64,000 nucleotides of DNA. Source: Phanerochaete sordida. Lineage: Eukaryota; Basidiomycota; Agaricomycetes; Polyporales; Phanerochaetaceae. The DNA lies in assembly GCA_019973155.2 (NCBI GenBank), contig BPQB01000018.1:434001-498000 (forward strand). Direction: 5' to 3'. The translations under genes were made by a program, and so were the position numbers. Below the pieces are notes generated by a model. It worked only from the letters and a program-made list of their open reading frames with translations, ran no database searches and was not told where the DNA came from. Shown here in pieces: positions 12,615 to 24,156 of this stretch (its first letter is position 1; each line of letters begins with the position of its first letter).

Positions 12615-13206
12615 AGTATCACCCCCGCGTTACGCTGGTTCGCGTCCGCTCACTCATAGGATCTGTACAAGTATGAATCTCAAACGTCGTCCCCGAATGC
12701 TGTCCACCTGTGCACACGCTCCGTCTTCCGATGTCAGATGTATTATATTACGCTATGCTGAAGTGATGATGCAATTATACATGTGGATGCTGGAAATACG
12801 TGCGACTGATAGCGTAAATGCGGCAAGAATGGGATGATGTGTAAGATCGTTGCTGCCTGCGAACCGACGTCCAAGCGCAGGCAGTTGCTCCAGGCGGCGG
12901 GCGACCGCGGGAGCGCATCGTGCGTGTACATGGGGAATCGTTGGCGATGCAACATCGCCGCGTAGGCGTATGCAGCGCAATCAGCAGGATCTGGAGAGCG
13001 CAATATGACACAGTTCGGGCAGTGCGGAGCGAAGGCGCTCGGCCGGTGCGGGGAAAGGCGGCGACAGATGCAAGCAGCAAAAAGCAGCGTGAAGGTTTCC
13101 TGCCAAGTGTGTCTGAAAATGAAATCAGGTCAGGGCTGGGGGCGCACGGGACGCAGGGCGAATGCGAAACATACGTCCGATGGAGCTTATTTTCGGCGCG
13201 AGGAGA
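12615..13206. other. Convergent intergenic region, no gene
   Basis: 592 bases between the 3' ends of the Argonaute gene and the Pro-rich orphan. It includes an AT-rich stretch at about 12735-12850 that probably holds the poly(A) signals. Short antisense ORFs here have no domain. Confidence 0.45.
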
Positions 13207-14104
13207 TCAACGATACGTCGCATGCGCAAAGACCGGGGGAGGCATCGGATACGAGTATGATTGCAGGTGTGGCACCGGACGCGGCTGCACAGCATGGCCC
13301 GCGCCGTGCCAGGGCACTCGACGGTCGTCCGACGCCCTGCGCCTCGCGATGACGACGCGCCGTGCGGCATGCTCGTCGGACGCGTCTTCGTCGAGGTCTG
13401 TGTCCTGGCGCTTGCGCTTGTGCGGACGCGAGCAGTAGGGCGGGTGTGACAAATCTTCATCGTCGTCTGGCAGGTCAAACTGCAGGAACGTGGGCGAGTG
13501 GTACGGCAGCGGCTTGGGCGCGACGAGCGGGGCCGTGCAGACGACGTGGACCGCTGGTGGCGAGGACATGTGCGGCGAGGCGGCGCTCAGGACGGACATG
13601 GTCGAGTCCGAGCGCGCTGGCGAAAGGACTGGAATCACGGGTCAGCACGGCAATTTTATCGCGTGGATGACAGAAGGCACGGAGGGGGTTGCGTGCTTGG
13701 TGTGGCTGCTTACCTTGTTCCGCCGAGCTTGGCGCGGTCCTGTGGAGATGTACGTCGTTCCGGCGGTCAGCCAGGACGTACTGCGCGGGCACTGCGGGCT
13801 GCGGGAGCATGTACACGTCGGGGTGGGTGGCCGCGAGTGCGGGCGGATGGCGCCATACGGTGGTCGGGATGGCGGGTGCGCCACCGTACGGGAAGCGTGG
13901 GTAGTGTGCCCTGAAGAGGTAGGGTGCGGTGGAGGGCTCGCCAAACTTGACTGGGAGCATGTCGCGGACATGGTGGGCGTGGGCGGGGTAGCCCATGTTG
14001 CGTGCTGGGTGGGAGGGGAGGCTGACAGTGGCATGGCCACTGCTGGGTCTTATAGGGGACGGGGAATGGATCGGATAAGCGAAGGGTTTGGGCGCCGTAG
14101 CCAA
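13207..14104 (-). CDS. Hypothetical proline-rich protein with a basic nuclear-localisation-like patch
   Basis: Not recognised. Two exons join cleanly in frame. Exon 1 (14104 to about 13715) ends in SSAEQ. A GT-AG intron of about 85 bases follows, and exon 2 (about 13629 to 13207) begins at VLSPARSDST. The product is about 270 residues, rich in Pro, His, Ala and Tyr, with no membrane span or signal peptide. A bipartite basic cluster (RPHKRKRQ) is followed by an acidic run (DTDLDEDASDEH), suggesting a nuclear or regulatory protein. The intron phase is exact and there is a plausible promoter toward 14.2-14.6 kb, so I take it as a real gene. No function should be assigned. Confidence 0.6.
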
Positions 14105-14667
14105 GTGGACCTGTCCTGGATGAATTACGCGTTACCGAAATGACGGAGACCGGCAACGGCGATGGCAAGGGTCGATGAAATGAATTTGCGGATGGATGAA
14201 TCAACGGAGAAGTCTCCACCTAATCAGGAGCCCATGAGACAAGAAAAGACGAACAGCAGGCCACGCCCAAGCCTCTGTCAGGGTGTATCAGATCCTGCAC
14301 CGCAACTCGTACCCGTATCCTTCCTCGCTGTGTTTTGCCTCCGCCTCCGTTCTTTTTTCGCCTTTGTCTTTTGCGGTCGTCACACGAGGCACACCGCGCC
14401 AGGGCAGACATCTGAGCCCCAACCGCAAGTCCCGCTCTCCTGCTAGACGCCCAATTCATCCGTCTCCCACCAGCTGCTTTCTTGCACTCCTCCATTTCTC
14501 CAGTTTCATACCGCACCGCTGCAGGCACACCGCGGCCGGCGACCCTCTTCTTATTGCCTCCACCTCACAGCTCACATACGGTACGCAGTTTCTCCACACC
14601 GCACCTTCTAGGCACAGTCACCAGACGTCCTAATTTCGTAAGATCGCTCCCAGACCCAAAACGCCAA
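14105..14667. other. Divergent promoter region of the Pro-rich orphan and mL49 genes
   Basis: 563 bases. The half next to mL49 (about 14300-14665) is strongly pyrimidine-rich on the + strand, the usual form of promoters and 5' leaders of highly expressed basidiomycete genes. No ORF here has a recognisable domain. Confidence 0.5.
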
Positions 14668-15145
14668 ATGCTCAGGTCGATCCAAAATCAGTTTCTCCTG
14701 CCGGCGCGCCGCCTGCGGTACTATTCGCAATCCTTGGCCGCCGCAGGCACAGAGACTGCCTCCCAGGTCACCCATGACGCGCCTGTCGTCAACCCCAACG
14801 CTGTCCGATACTCGTACTTTGTCCGCCGGAACACCAGGGGCTCCATCCCCGTCTACACGGACGTCCGCATGCAGAAGCACCTCGTTCTGATCCGCAACGT
14901 CGAGGGCAAGACCGAGGTCAGTGCGGCACACATGTTCCATCTCTGCACACCGCACAGCAGCATCACTGAGCGTGATGCCCTTTGTCCAGGACCTCGCCCG
15001 AGACATAAAGGCGTCGCTGTTCCCGGCCGGCACGCCCGAGGCGGAGCGGCTCAAGGTCGAGCTCGTTCGCGGTCGCCACGTCGTCCTCTCTGGCGGCTTT
15101 TTCAAGAGCGCCGTCGTACAATGGCTGCAGTCAAAAGGCTTCTAG
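14668..15145 (+). CDS. IMG2: Mitochondrial large-subunit ribosomal protein mL49 (IMG2 family)
   Basis: A protein of the mitochondrial 54S ribosomal subunit. Two exons (14668-14916 and 14990-15145) give 134 residues. The N-terminus (MLRSIQNQFLLPARRLRYYS) is basic and amphipathic, a typical mitochondrial presequence. The conserved core follows: YSYFVRRNTRGSIPVYTDV, then LVLIRNVEGKT before the intron and LVRGRHVVLSGGFFKSAVVQWLQSKGF at the C-terminus. These blocks are characteristic of the Img2/mL49 family, and the length is normal. Confidence 0.93.
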
Positions 15146-15383
15146 CGTCCCGCCGCCGCCGCGCGTACGTTAGGTGCCGCTTCGCGGTTTGACGGGCACG
15201 CCGCTGCTTGCCGACGCGCCAAGGCTGCATGCCGCCGCCTGCCATACTGCTCTTCTGGTGTCATTCATCCGCTCGCCGTCCGCTCGCCGTAATATATCGC
15301 GTGTCACAGACTCCAGGACATGTATCGCCTTGATCACACCCCCTGTCCACTAGGCTCTGATCAGAGGGACGATAGAGCGTGGA

Positions 15384-15433
15384 AGCAGATTGCAGGAGCA
15401 GATTGCAGGAGCAGATTGCAGGAGCAGATAGCA
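15384..15433. repeat. 13-base direct tandem repeat, nearly four copies
   Basis: The unit AGCAGATTGCAGG occurs three times exactly (15384-15396, 15397-15409, 15410-15422), with a partial fourth copy (AGCAGATAGCA). It lies in the 3' flank between the convergent mL49 and galactanase genes. It looks like a replication-slippage microsatellite. Confidence 0.9.
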
Positions 15434-15628
15434 AACAAAACCCGGCACGAATACATGGCGCCATGTACGTTGGACGTCAGATACGGTGCTCTCGGGAACC
15501 CTATACAATGAGGTACGTGTTACTAGGAACCACGGCTGCGGGAGAATGTCCTGGAAAGATGCCCTCCACCACATGCCAAGCTGCACGCTTCCACGAGCTT
15601 CGGCGAGAGCCACGTCGCTGTGGCGGGT

Positions 15629-17827
15629 TCAAAACACGATGATCTTGTCGAGATCGCCGGCGTAGTCTGTGCGTAGCGGGTTTCAGCGCGCCTTGCCCTC
15701 GTGACGGGTGCCTGGCGGTCAGACGAGGCACGAGATGACCGACACTCACTCGTCTGTCCGGATCCGAAGGTCATCGAGTTTGCGCCGTTATTCAAATTGA
15801 CCTTCACAGGTACACTAATGACCACACCGCCGCCTCCGCTGTCTGGCTGGTCGACGAGCACAGTTGGCCCGCCGTTCACACTGGCCATGAGAATGTGAGT
15901 GCCAACTACGCTTCCCGAGCACGGCACATGCTCACCTGACGGTGACGTTCCTGTACGTAGAATCTCCGTTTGCAAAGTACAGCGCGACCCAGTGTGAACC
16001 GCCGCTGCTCTGGATGTTGTTTATAGTGACCGTTCCACCGTGGCCTATCACCAAGGCCCCATTCGTCAGCATCACCCGAGGAAATTACGCCGCGCGCACG
16101 CACCAAGATACCCGACGCCCTTCCCGCCAGAGAAGCCCGAGTTCGAGAGAAGAGTCGACGAGCCGCCGCGCACGCCGTTCTCAGCCTCGTACGACGTCCC
16201 GCTCGCGACCGTGTACGTCCCTGCACACGCAGCGTCACCACAGCAGCCCGCACAGCAGCCAGGGCCGCCCGGGAGAAGCACACGCACCCGCCTGCACGTC
16301 CACGCTCCACACGTCCGCGTGAACGATCTGCGGCGCGCCGCTCGAGAAGTCGAGCGGGTACCACACGTACCGGCTGCTGCCCAGCAGGTCCGGGCGCCAG
16401 CGGTCGCCCATGTAGACCGCGTTCGTGCCGAGCGGGAGGTCGAACGCGTTCTGCGAGTACCACGTCCGCGTCGCGCTCGGCGCGATGTCCTGCTGCGCGC
16501 TCCACGGGCCCGCGAGCGTCTGCCGCGGCGCGCGCGCGCACCCACACACGCATAATGAGCGACGGCCGGGCAGCGAGCGGCGCACGCACCGACGCGGAGA
16601 ACCACTTTTCCGGGTTCGGCGCCCACCCGCTGGTGTGGGACGCGATCAGGAAGTACGCCTGCGCAACTGCGCGTCAGGCCCGCCGCGCGGGGCGCGTGGG
16701 TGCAGCGGGCGGGAGGGCACGCACCTCGTTGTGCTTCACGATGCCCGGGGCCTCCAGGGTCGCGCCTGCGCACATCAGCTGCTCAGCGCCGCGCCACACA
16801 TGCACGCGCGGGGCCCGGGCGCACCGTCGAGGACGCTGACCTGCGCCGAGACGTTGTAGTAGTTCGTGTCGAGGCGCGAGATCTTGAAGTTCTGGTTGTT
16901 GTCCGACGCGTAGAGCAGGTACGCGGTTTGTGCAGCTGCGCGGTGCGTCAGCGGCGTGCCCGGGTACGTACAGCAGCAGGGACGTTACAGTCATCTAGGT
17001 GAGACCGGGCGGGCCCATCAGCACAGGCGACTGAATGGGCGGCGCGCGATGACTCACTATCTTGGAAGATGCTCTCGTCGCGCGAGTCAGCCCCAAGCGG
17101 CTTGAAGCTCCCCTTGTAGGTGTACGGGCCGCATGGCGTCTTGGCCGTCGCTACTCCGACCATCGCAGCGCCGTAGCTGATAGCAGCGTCAGGCTGAAGC
17201 GCGACGCGGGGGAACGCTAGACTCACTTGGAGCTGTCGGAGTGGAACCACATGACATACTCAGAGTTCTGAAGCGTGCTCCCATTCAGTTACCCGGAGGG
17301 GACTTCCAGAGGACCCTTGGACCTGCCTTCGCGTTGAAAATGACTGAACAGGTAGGAACGGGCTTAGTCGGCACACACTCCGCCGGGTGAGAAGCACTGA
17401 CCCTTCGGCCGCTCGACGACATTAGATGTAGAGATCATGGTTCCAGCAATGGGGGAGAGCGCGTCATTTTGGCGGGACCAGTTCACCAGGTCACTCGACT
17501 GCACGGAGGACCAGGGTGGTGAGAGTTTACGAGATGCTATCGCTCGTGCGATTACTCACGGTGTAGCAGGAAACCGCTTTGAATAATGCGCTGTTGAGAG
17601 ACTTATCTTCGCCGAACCAGTAGAAGGTGCTGCCGACCTATGGACATAGTCAGCGTCCCAGCGTGCGTTCACACGCACAATGTCCGAACCTTGAGGATAC
17701 CGGCACCGTGAGCTTGGATCGCATTTCCGCTTGTGTCAGTCCATGCCGCACCAGAGACGATCTGGTTCTGTGCGCAGGCGGGCAGTAGCAGCGAGAGCGC
17801 GGGCAGCAGGAGCGCAGAGAGCTTCAT
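15629..17827 (-). CDS. Secreted GH43 exo-beta-1,3-galactanase with C-terminal CBM35
   Basis: A secreted glycoside hydrolase expected to release galactose from the beta-1,3-galactan backbone of plant arabinogalactan proteins. It starts at 17827 with a signal peptide (MKLSALLLPALSLLLPACAQ). The GH43 five-blade domain follows across many introns: HGAGILKV, FYWFGEDKS, SSDLVNWSRQ, ERPKVIFNAKTKEYVMWFH, AKTPCGPYTYKGSFKPLG, SRDESIFQD, LLYASDNNQNFKISRLD, EAPGIVKHNE, and WAPNPEKWFSA. A second domain begins near 16210 (SGTSYEAENGVRGG) and continues through GSHWVALYFANGD and VSVNGGPTVLVDQP to SGQTSDYAGDLDKIIVF, which is a CBM35 beta-sandwich. This order matches the Phanerochaete-type 1,3-galactanase (GH43 subfamily 24). 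The stop is at 15629-15631. The subfamily is inferred from domain order and motifs. Confidence 0.88.
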
Positions 17828-18667
17828 GGCTGACCCTCGGGCGAATCCTGGGTACGCATCTGCTGCATATATACCGAGCAGGCCTATGACCTGGTTGTGG
17901 GGCATGCCTCTCCTGCATCTCTGCAAGAACAGCGGACTGTCCACGGGACGGACTTTAGCTATGGGCGAAGGCGAGCCCGCATCCGAGTACGACCCGAGCA
18001 ATAGCGCAGCGGCCCGCCGTGCAGGTGAGCAGGCATGGGCTCGTGTGGAGAAGGCATCGCGTGATCCGACGTCTGACCGCCCATTAGTGCGAGTGTTCGC
18101 GTAGCAGTGAGTAGTAAATGGTCGGGCAGGGAGGGCATGGAACCGCACTGTGAGCATGCGAAGTGCGGCGGCACCCTAGCGTTGACGGGATGTGCGTAAT
18201 GCACTAGCGATGATTGAAAGGCTATCTATGACGGCGAGACGGAAGACCGGTCCTGGGACATATGGATTAGAGAATATGGTGGGATGCTTACAATTCATGT
18301 GCTTCAAGGAGCTCTGCGTGTTTCACGTCGAACGAGAGCGCATTACAGCGATATGAGAATTACAGAAAATAGTGCATACAAGATGAGGCATGACACGACG
18401 AAAAGGCATGTCTCGAAGGCTGCTGCGGTGGTATCGTGCAAGGAAGACGCAGCGAGGAGGAGGAGGGCGGCTTCGAGGATCAGAGGATAGACGCCGAGTG
18501 ACATTAGAGGGACTGATCGACGGGAGATCTCCAGCCGATCAGATGGCGCAAGGAAAGCGAGGGCGGCCTTCCGACTCGCCCAAGTCCTCCTCCTCAAGTA
18601 CTCACCGCGAGTCACCGCTGCCCTTTAAAACCTCCCGTCGCCGTCGCCGTCCTCACCACCCTCGTCG
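17828..18667. promoter_or_regulatory. Divergent promoter region of the galactanase and PDX1 genes
   Basis: 840 bases without a gene. On the minus strand a TATA-like TATATATG element lies at about 17865-17875, some 40 bases upstream of the galactanase ATG. The PDX1 side is purine-rich up to about 18590, with CT-rich sequence just before the ATG. I see no other repeat or ORF worth calling. Confidence 0.5.
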
Positions 18668-20281
18668 ATGAGCATGACCACCCCCGCGCAGACCCCCAAC
18701 GGCGGCTCCCCTCTTCCTGTCCCACACGGTGTCGGAAACCCTTCCGGCACTCCGGTCATGGCTCCGACGAGGGCTGCCCCCAGCAAGGACGGCGCGAGCA
18801 ACAGCAGCCTCGGCACCTTTGGTGTACGTACACCCTCCGCAGCCCGCGAAGCCTTCGCTGACAGCCTCTGGCGGCCTGCAGGTCAAGTCCGGCCTCGCCC
18901 AGATGCTCAAGGTGCGCATGTGCGCCGTGTGACTCAGCGGAGGCGGCACACTCACACATATCGTCTAGGGCGGCGTCATCATGGACGTTATAAACGCAGA
19001 GCAGGTCAGTACCTGTGGAATGACACGTCCGGACGTTACTTATCGCGTGTCCTAGGCCCGCATTGCTGAAGAAGCCGGCGTACGTGCGCTGCCGAGCACG
19101 CTTTCTATGTCCCACTCACACAGATGTGCAGGCGTGCGCCGTTATGGCTTTGGAACGCGTCCCGGCCGACATTCGTATGTCGGGCGGCGTCGCTCGCATG
19201 GTACGCATTGTGACTCGGCCGAGATGGCTTGGCCAGTGCTAAGCGAGTCACAGAGCGACCCCAAAATGATCAAGGAAATCGTCGAGGCCGTGACTATCCC
19301 GGTCATGGCCAAGGTCAGGATAGGCCACTTTGTTGAGGCCCAGGTAAGCCCTTCTAGCTGCATATATGCGTGTGATTGGCTGAGATGAACGTCATCACAG
19401 ATCCTGCAGTCCATTGGCATCGACTACATTGACGAGTCAGAGGTCCTGACTCCCGCAGACGAGGAGCACCACATCAACAAGCACGCCTTCAAGGTGCCCT
19501 TCGTCTGTGGCGCGCGCAACCTCGGCGAGGCGCTGCGCCGCATCTCAGAAGGCGCCGCCTTCATCCGCACGAAGGGCGAGGCCGGCACCGGCAACGTCGT
19601 CGAGGCCGTGCGCCACCAGCGCGCGGTCATGGGCGAGATCCGCAAGTGCAGCGTCATGAGCGAGGAGGAGCTCTACGCGTACGCGAAGGAGATCCAGGCG
19701 CCGTTCCACCTGCTCAAGGAGACCGCGCGCCTGAAGCGTCTGCCCGTCGTCAATTTCGCCGCTGGCGGCCTCGCGACCCCCGGTATGTCCCCGTCTCTGG
19801 CGTTCTCGGCCATTGTGCTGACGAGTCTCTATCAGCCGACGCTGCGCTGATGATGCAGCTGGGCTGTGACGGAGGTGCGTTTCATTCATGCACGGCAGTC
19901 GGCCCTGCAACGCTGACACGTCGCCTCATCAGTCTTCGTCGGCTCGGGTATCTTCAAGGTACGATGCTCGTGCCGCGCGCCGCTCCGCTCCATGCTGACG
20001 TGCCTAATCGTAGTCCGGCGACGCCGCGAAACGCGCGCGGGCCATCGTGCAGGCTGTGAGTAGTTGCCACCATCGACACGCGGCGCAGGACGCTGACCGC
20101 CACACAGGTGACGCACTACAACAACCCGAAGATCCTCGCAGAGGTGTCCGAGGACCTCGGCGAGGCCATGGTCGGCCTCACCATGTGAGTCTGCCGCCGT
20201 TCTCGCGCGCCGCGCACGCTGACCCCCGCGCCCAGCGACAAAAACCTGCCCGGCGGGCACATGGCGAAGCGCGGCTGGTAA
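18668..20281 (+). CDS. PDX1: Pyridoxal 5'-phosphate synthase, PDX1/SNZ subunit
   Basis: The synthase subunit of deoxyxylulose-independent vitamin B6 biosynthesis. It condenses ribose 5-phosphate, glyceraldehyde 3-phosphate and ammonia from its glutaminase partner (PDX2/SNO). Conserved active-site segments are present: [14 protein letters not shown] (the Asp that binds ribose phosphate), VMAKVRIGH (first Schiff-base Lys) and [11 protein letters not shown] (second catalytic Lys). GSGIFKS forms the phosphate-binding loop near the end, and the protein closes with GGHMAKRGW. The reading frame is split by about ten short introns, several within the (beta/alpha)8 barrel. The N-terminal 50 or so residues are a Pro/Ser/Gly-rich extension ahead of the barrel. 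The partner glutaminase is not in the window. Confidence 0.96.
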
Positions 20282-20576
20282 ACGACGTCCGTCCTGGTGT
20301 ACACTACATACTATTTTATGCGGGAGGGAGGCACTGTACCATGGATCGCCGGGCATGTATAGAGAACAAATGTAGCAAATTTAATACACGAGGGCGCGCA
20401 AAAGTCTTGCAGAAAAAAACCGGGGCGCGCAGAGTTGAGAATGGGGGTTATGTAAGCAGGAGGAGCGACGTCATCCCGCGCTGCCGGGCGCGACGAGTCG
20501 AACCCGACGCGGGGCGCACATGTCTCTTGCACACAAACTCCTCTGCAGGGTACACTCGTCCGACGACCGCAGCGCC

Positions 20577-20999
20577 ATGGCGAAGGAGAACCCCGCACAG
20601 ACACTCAAGGCCTTCGTCTCCGTCCGTACCACCACATTTTGCTCGGGCCAGGGCCGTCGGACGCTGACTTTGCGGCCAGGAGGACCCGAGCTCGCGGTAC
20701 ACGTTCGACAGCGAGCGCGACGCGCCGCAGAGCGAGCTCTGCCGCGAGGGCGACAAGCTGAGCCGGAAGTGCATCATGGTGCGTGCAAAACCGCGTGCGC
20801 GTGCGCTGCCCTGCTGACTGCCGGCCGCAGATACAAATGCACTCGACGCGGCTGTTCCAGGCCATGCAGGTGGGCACTGCGCCGTATGCGTTGCTGAGAG
20901 GGTTCATAATTCGTCATGCAGGAACAAGGATTCTTTTGCGCATTGCCCATGGACCCCAGCAGGACGCACATAGAATGCAAGCCGATACCCAAGTCATGA
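20577..20999 (+). CDS. Small conserved-looking hypothetical protein (86 aa)
   Basis: Not recognised. Four exons join in frame with zero phase error: 20577-20621, 20680-20778, 20831-20869 and 20922-20999, giving 86 residues and a TGA at 20997-20999. The protein is hydrophilic and charged, with an acidic middle (SERDAPQSELCREGDK), three Cys residues and no membrane span. Three introns placed exactly between codons argue strongly that it is a real gene. It could be a small mitochondrial or nuclear factor, but nothing in the sequence decides this. It converges on the RS-rich gene with only about 110 bases between the stops. Confidence 0.65.
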
Positions 21000-21111
21000 G
21001 GCCTCCCGGAAATGGCCAACAGCCCGGCCGCTATATATCACACAATATACAGTAATCACAGAATGCACCGCTGCTCTGCCAAAGCATGAACCTGTCGAGA
21101 GGACCACTCCC

Positions 21112-23019
21112 CTACGACTCGACCGGGGAATTAAGGCTCTCGTAGTCGTACGGCCAGTCAATGCCCGCCTTGCCCTCGAGCGCGAGCTGCGTCTGCTTGA
21201 TCGCGAGCTCCCGGCGCGCGGTCGTCGACGCGAGCTCCAGCTTCGCGATGTCGAGCTCGTACAGCGCCTGGCGCGCGACGCGCGACGCGGCGTAGTAGTC
21301 CTGCTCGACGCGCAGCTGGTGCGTCTTGAGCCGCCGGACCTGGTGGGCGGCGTCAGCACAGAACACACGTTCCGGGGCAGACGGGCACGGACCTCGTCGT
21401 TCTGCCATGGCAGTGGATCGGGGTCCCAAGTCCGCATGCCAAACTCTAACATCAGCTTTTGCTCGATGGCTCGCAGTTCGTCCTTTACGGGCTCTGTGGC
21501 CGCGCCCACAGGCGGGGCAGCAGGCTCGGCTTGCGGAGTCGCGCTCCACTCAGGCTTTGCTGGTAGGGCTGGCTGTGGTGGGACGGCAGGCGAACGACCC
21601 TGTGGCGACATGGGCGTCGTCGGAGTCTTCGTGATGCCGCGCTGCTGCAAAAGCGACGGTGACCGCGGCCTGGACGAGCTTTCTGCCTTCTGTGGCGTTG
21701 CAGAGCCTGCGGAAGTCGGTTTCGCGGACTCGGGCTCTCTACTGGGTTTGTCACTCTTCGGTGGCGCGTCCACTTTAAGAGTCGGTAGCCGTTCTTGAGG
21801 CCTTCTGTCTATGTCCATAGGCCTATTTGCAGCTGGTGCGCGCGGGGTGTAAGTTGAACTAGGTGGATGAGGAGGCACGTCTCTTCGGTTCTGGATTATA
21901 GGTGGTGGCTCCCTTCTTTTGGGTGAAGGCTCTCTTTCGCCTTCCTCAAGTATTCGGCCGGGGCTGAGTGTTTCTTCCCTTGTCTCCTTTCTCTGTGCCG
22001 GTGATACGCTGGGCGGCCGACGCCTGGGTGGCGACGCCGAGCGGCTTCTACTCCTGCGTCTGGGCCCACGACTGCGACTACGGTGATCGCGCCGCGGAGG
22101 AAACTCCTCTCGTCTCCGTGACATGTATGGTACGTCAGGCGACCTTCTGTCCAGCGGTTCGCGGCTAGTCCGCCGTCGTGGCGACATGACTTTGGCGCTA
22201 GGCGATGGGGAGCGTCGGCGTGGAGAACGGGGGAGCTGGCTTGAGGAGCTCGCGTGCGGAGGTGTGTTGCCCGCTACGGGCGATTTCAGTACACTCCAGT
22301 AATCTTGGGGAACTAAACTGACTGTAACGATGTGGTGGCGAGAGCCCTGGTCGCGTCTGCCAACGACGGCCATCGTCCCGCGTAGGCTCTCGCGGCGAGT
22401 CGCGGTACCTGGCGCCCCGGGGATGCCTGTCTATCTCGTCGGACTGCGTCCAAGAACGAGGCGGGCTCTTGCGTGCCCCCAGAATGATGACTGACCCCCG
22501 CGGCTCCTCATATCTTGGCCGCGCACTCTCGCGCGACTCCCGCGCCCAGGTGCGGGGGTCTGCGCGGGGATCGGGCTCGCGGTAGCGGTAGTCCGGGTGC
22601 GACGGCGGTGGTGGCGGCGGCGGGTAGTCGCGGTACTCGCGCCGGTCCCAGCCTCGCTCGCGGTGCCGGTCGTCGTGCTCGCGTCTGTCGTACGGCGGTG
22701 GGTATGCGTCACGAGGGCCATAGGTGCCGCGGTCGCGGTCTCTGTCTGAGGCGACGTACGAGTCCGCTGCAGGCCTGGAAGAGTGCCTGTGCCGCGGCGG
22801 AGACCTGCCAGACATGTAGACGTCTCGCTCGCGTTCGCGTTCGCGGTAGTGCTCGGGAGGCGGGGGGCGTCCGCCGTAGTAGTGTGGGCGCGAGTCTGAT
22901 CTGGAGACAGACGGAGGGTCCGAGAAGTCTGGTCGTGGGGGAAGGCCTGCCATCCCTAGAGGTGTCTGTGCTCCTCGAGGCTGCGAGGTGCTGGCGGGAC
23001 TGGCGGAGGTGGAAGTCAA
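21112..23019 (-). CDS. Arg/Ser-rich (RS domain) protein, probable nuclear splicing-related factor
   Basis: About 600 residues. The N-terminus starts at 23019 (MTSTSASPASTSQPRGAQTP). Long stretches are dominated by Arg, Ser, Asp, Glu, Tyr and Pro (YRERERERD, SRSRGPRRRSRSRSASPPRR), typical of RS-domain proteins that assemble with the spliceosome. An intron near 22310-22360 joins two long exons, and another lies near 21345-21400. The C-terminal 130 residues are different: an ordered helical region (KDELRAIEQKLMLEFGMR and RLKTHQLRVEQDYYAASRVA) predicted to form a coiled coil and ending at SPVES. I see no RRM or kinase domain. It shares a 90-base promoter with cyclin L. The exact splice ends near 22.3 kb are uncertain. 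Confidence 0.65.
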
Positions 23020-23109
23020 GGCAGAAGTGCAAATGGCAGATGTTTTCGCGCCTGCCTCTTTCGCGGGGTTGGGCGCTTCGGAACTCGTGCTTGTCCACGA
23101 TCCTGTACC
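23020..23109. promoter_or_regulatory. 90-base bidirectional promoter between the RS-rich and cyclin L genes
   Basis: The two ATGs face away from each other with 90 bases between them. The segment must contain both core promoters and both 5' leaders, so the two genes are probably co-expressed. No TATA box is visible. Confidence 0.5.
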
Positions 23110-24156
23110 ATGGCCTCTGTCTCCCTATACCCCCTTGCGTCCTTGGAGCAGATAGAAAAGAGCCCGTCACGCGAAGATGGCCTGTCCGAAGGTCTGGAAG
23201 AAGACCTGCGGGCTTTCGGCTGCAAACTCATCCACCAAGCGGGGGTGCTGCTCAAGCAGTGAGTGCACTTGACACGAAACCCAGGCCTCTGTACTGTCAG
23301 CTTACAACTGTCCAGAAAGCAGGTCGCTGTAGCTACTGCACAGATATTATTCCAGAGATTCTGGTTTGTAACTTCCATGAAGCAATTTGGCATAGGTGTG
23401 AGTAGCATAACGCGAAGTTGATGGATATGTTCTTGACCCTGGCAGGTTTAGGACATAGGCATGGGTGCCCTCTACCTTGCCTCCAAGCTAGAGGAATGCC
23501 CCATCCGAATGCGTGACCTTATCAACGTCTACGATCTCCTTTTGCAAAGAACGGCGCATACCCTTGCCGTGCAGACAACAAGTCCTCACAAAGGCGAATT
23601 CAAATACGCCCCGATGTCGTACTTCGGCAACACCTTCTACGACCTGAAGGATGCCCTCGTAGTCGCCGAAATGCAAATTCTCAAGCGGCTAGGCTTTCAA
23701 GTGCACGTCGTGCTGCCGTACGGGACCCTGGTGAACTACCTCCGAGTGCTGGGGCTGACCAGCCGCGAAGACGTGTGCTCGCGGGCATGGGGTTACCTGA
23801 ACGACGCGTAAGTCGCCGCACTCTCCTGCCCACGCAACACGTCGCACCCTGTGCTCTCACGCATGCCTCCCAGCCTGCAGACACCCGTGTACGCGCTGTA
23901 CCCGGTGCCCACCATCGTCAGCGCCGCGATTCTTCTCACGACGCGCTTTCTGGGGATACCCTTGCCGTCCACGCCGCCGAACTGCTGGTGGGAGCTTTTC
24001 GACGCCAACTGGGAAGACGTGTGGAGCGTGTGCGGCTACATCATGCGCCTGTACCGCCCTCGCCCCCTCGAAGACCAAACTCGCGTCCTCGGCATGGTGT
24101 CGAAGAAGGGTGTGAGACAGTGGCTGGAAGATAACCCACCTTCCCGTAGCACCTGA
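23110..24156 (+). CDS. Cyclin L-type cyclin (transcription and splicing cyclin)
   Basis: A cyclin-box protein of the transcriptional group, expected to activate a CDK11-like kinase in the nucleus. The first exon (MASVSLYPLASLEQIEKSPS) leads into the first cyclin fold: CKLIHQAGVLLK, then QVAVATAQILFQRFWF and MGALYLASKLEECPIRMRDLINVYD. The block LASKLEE followed by RDLINVYD is characteristic of cyclin L. The second fold runs from FYDLKDALVVAEMQILKRLGFQVHVVLPY to LQTPVYALYPVPTIVSAAILLTTR. The protein ends after VRQWLEDNPPSRST and has no RS tail, unlike animal cyclin L. About four introns, at 23261-23316, 23398-23457 and 23809-23873 among others. Confidence 0.88.
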
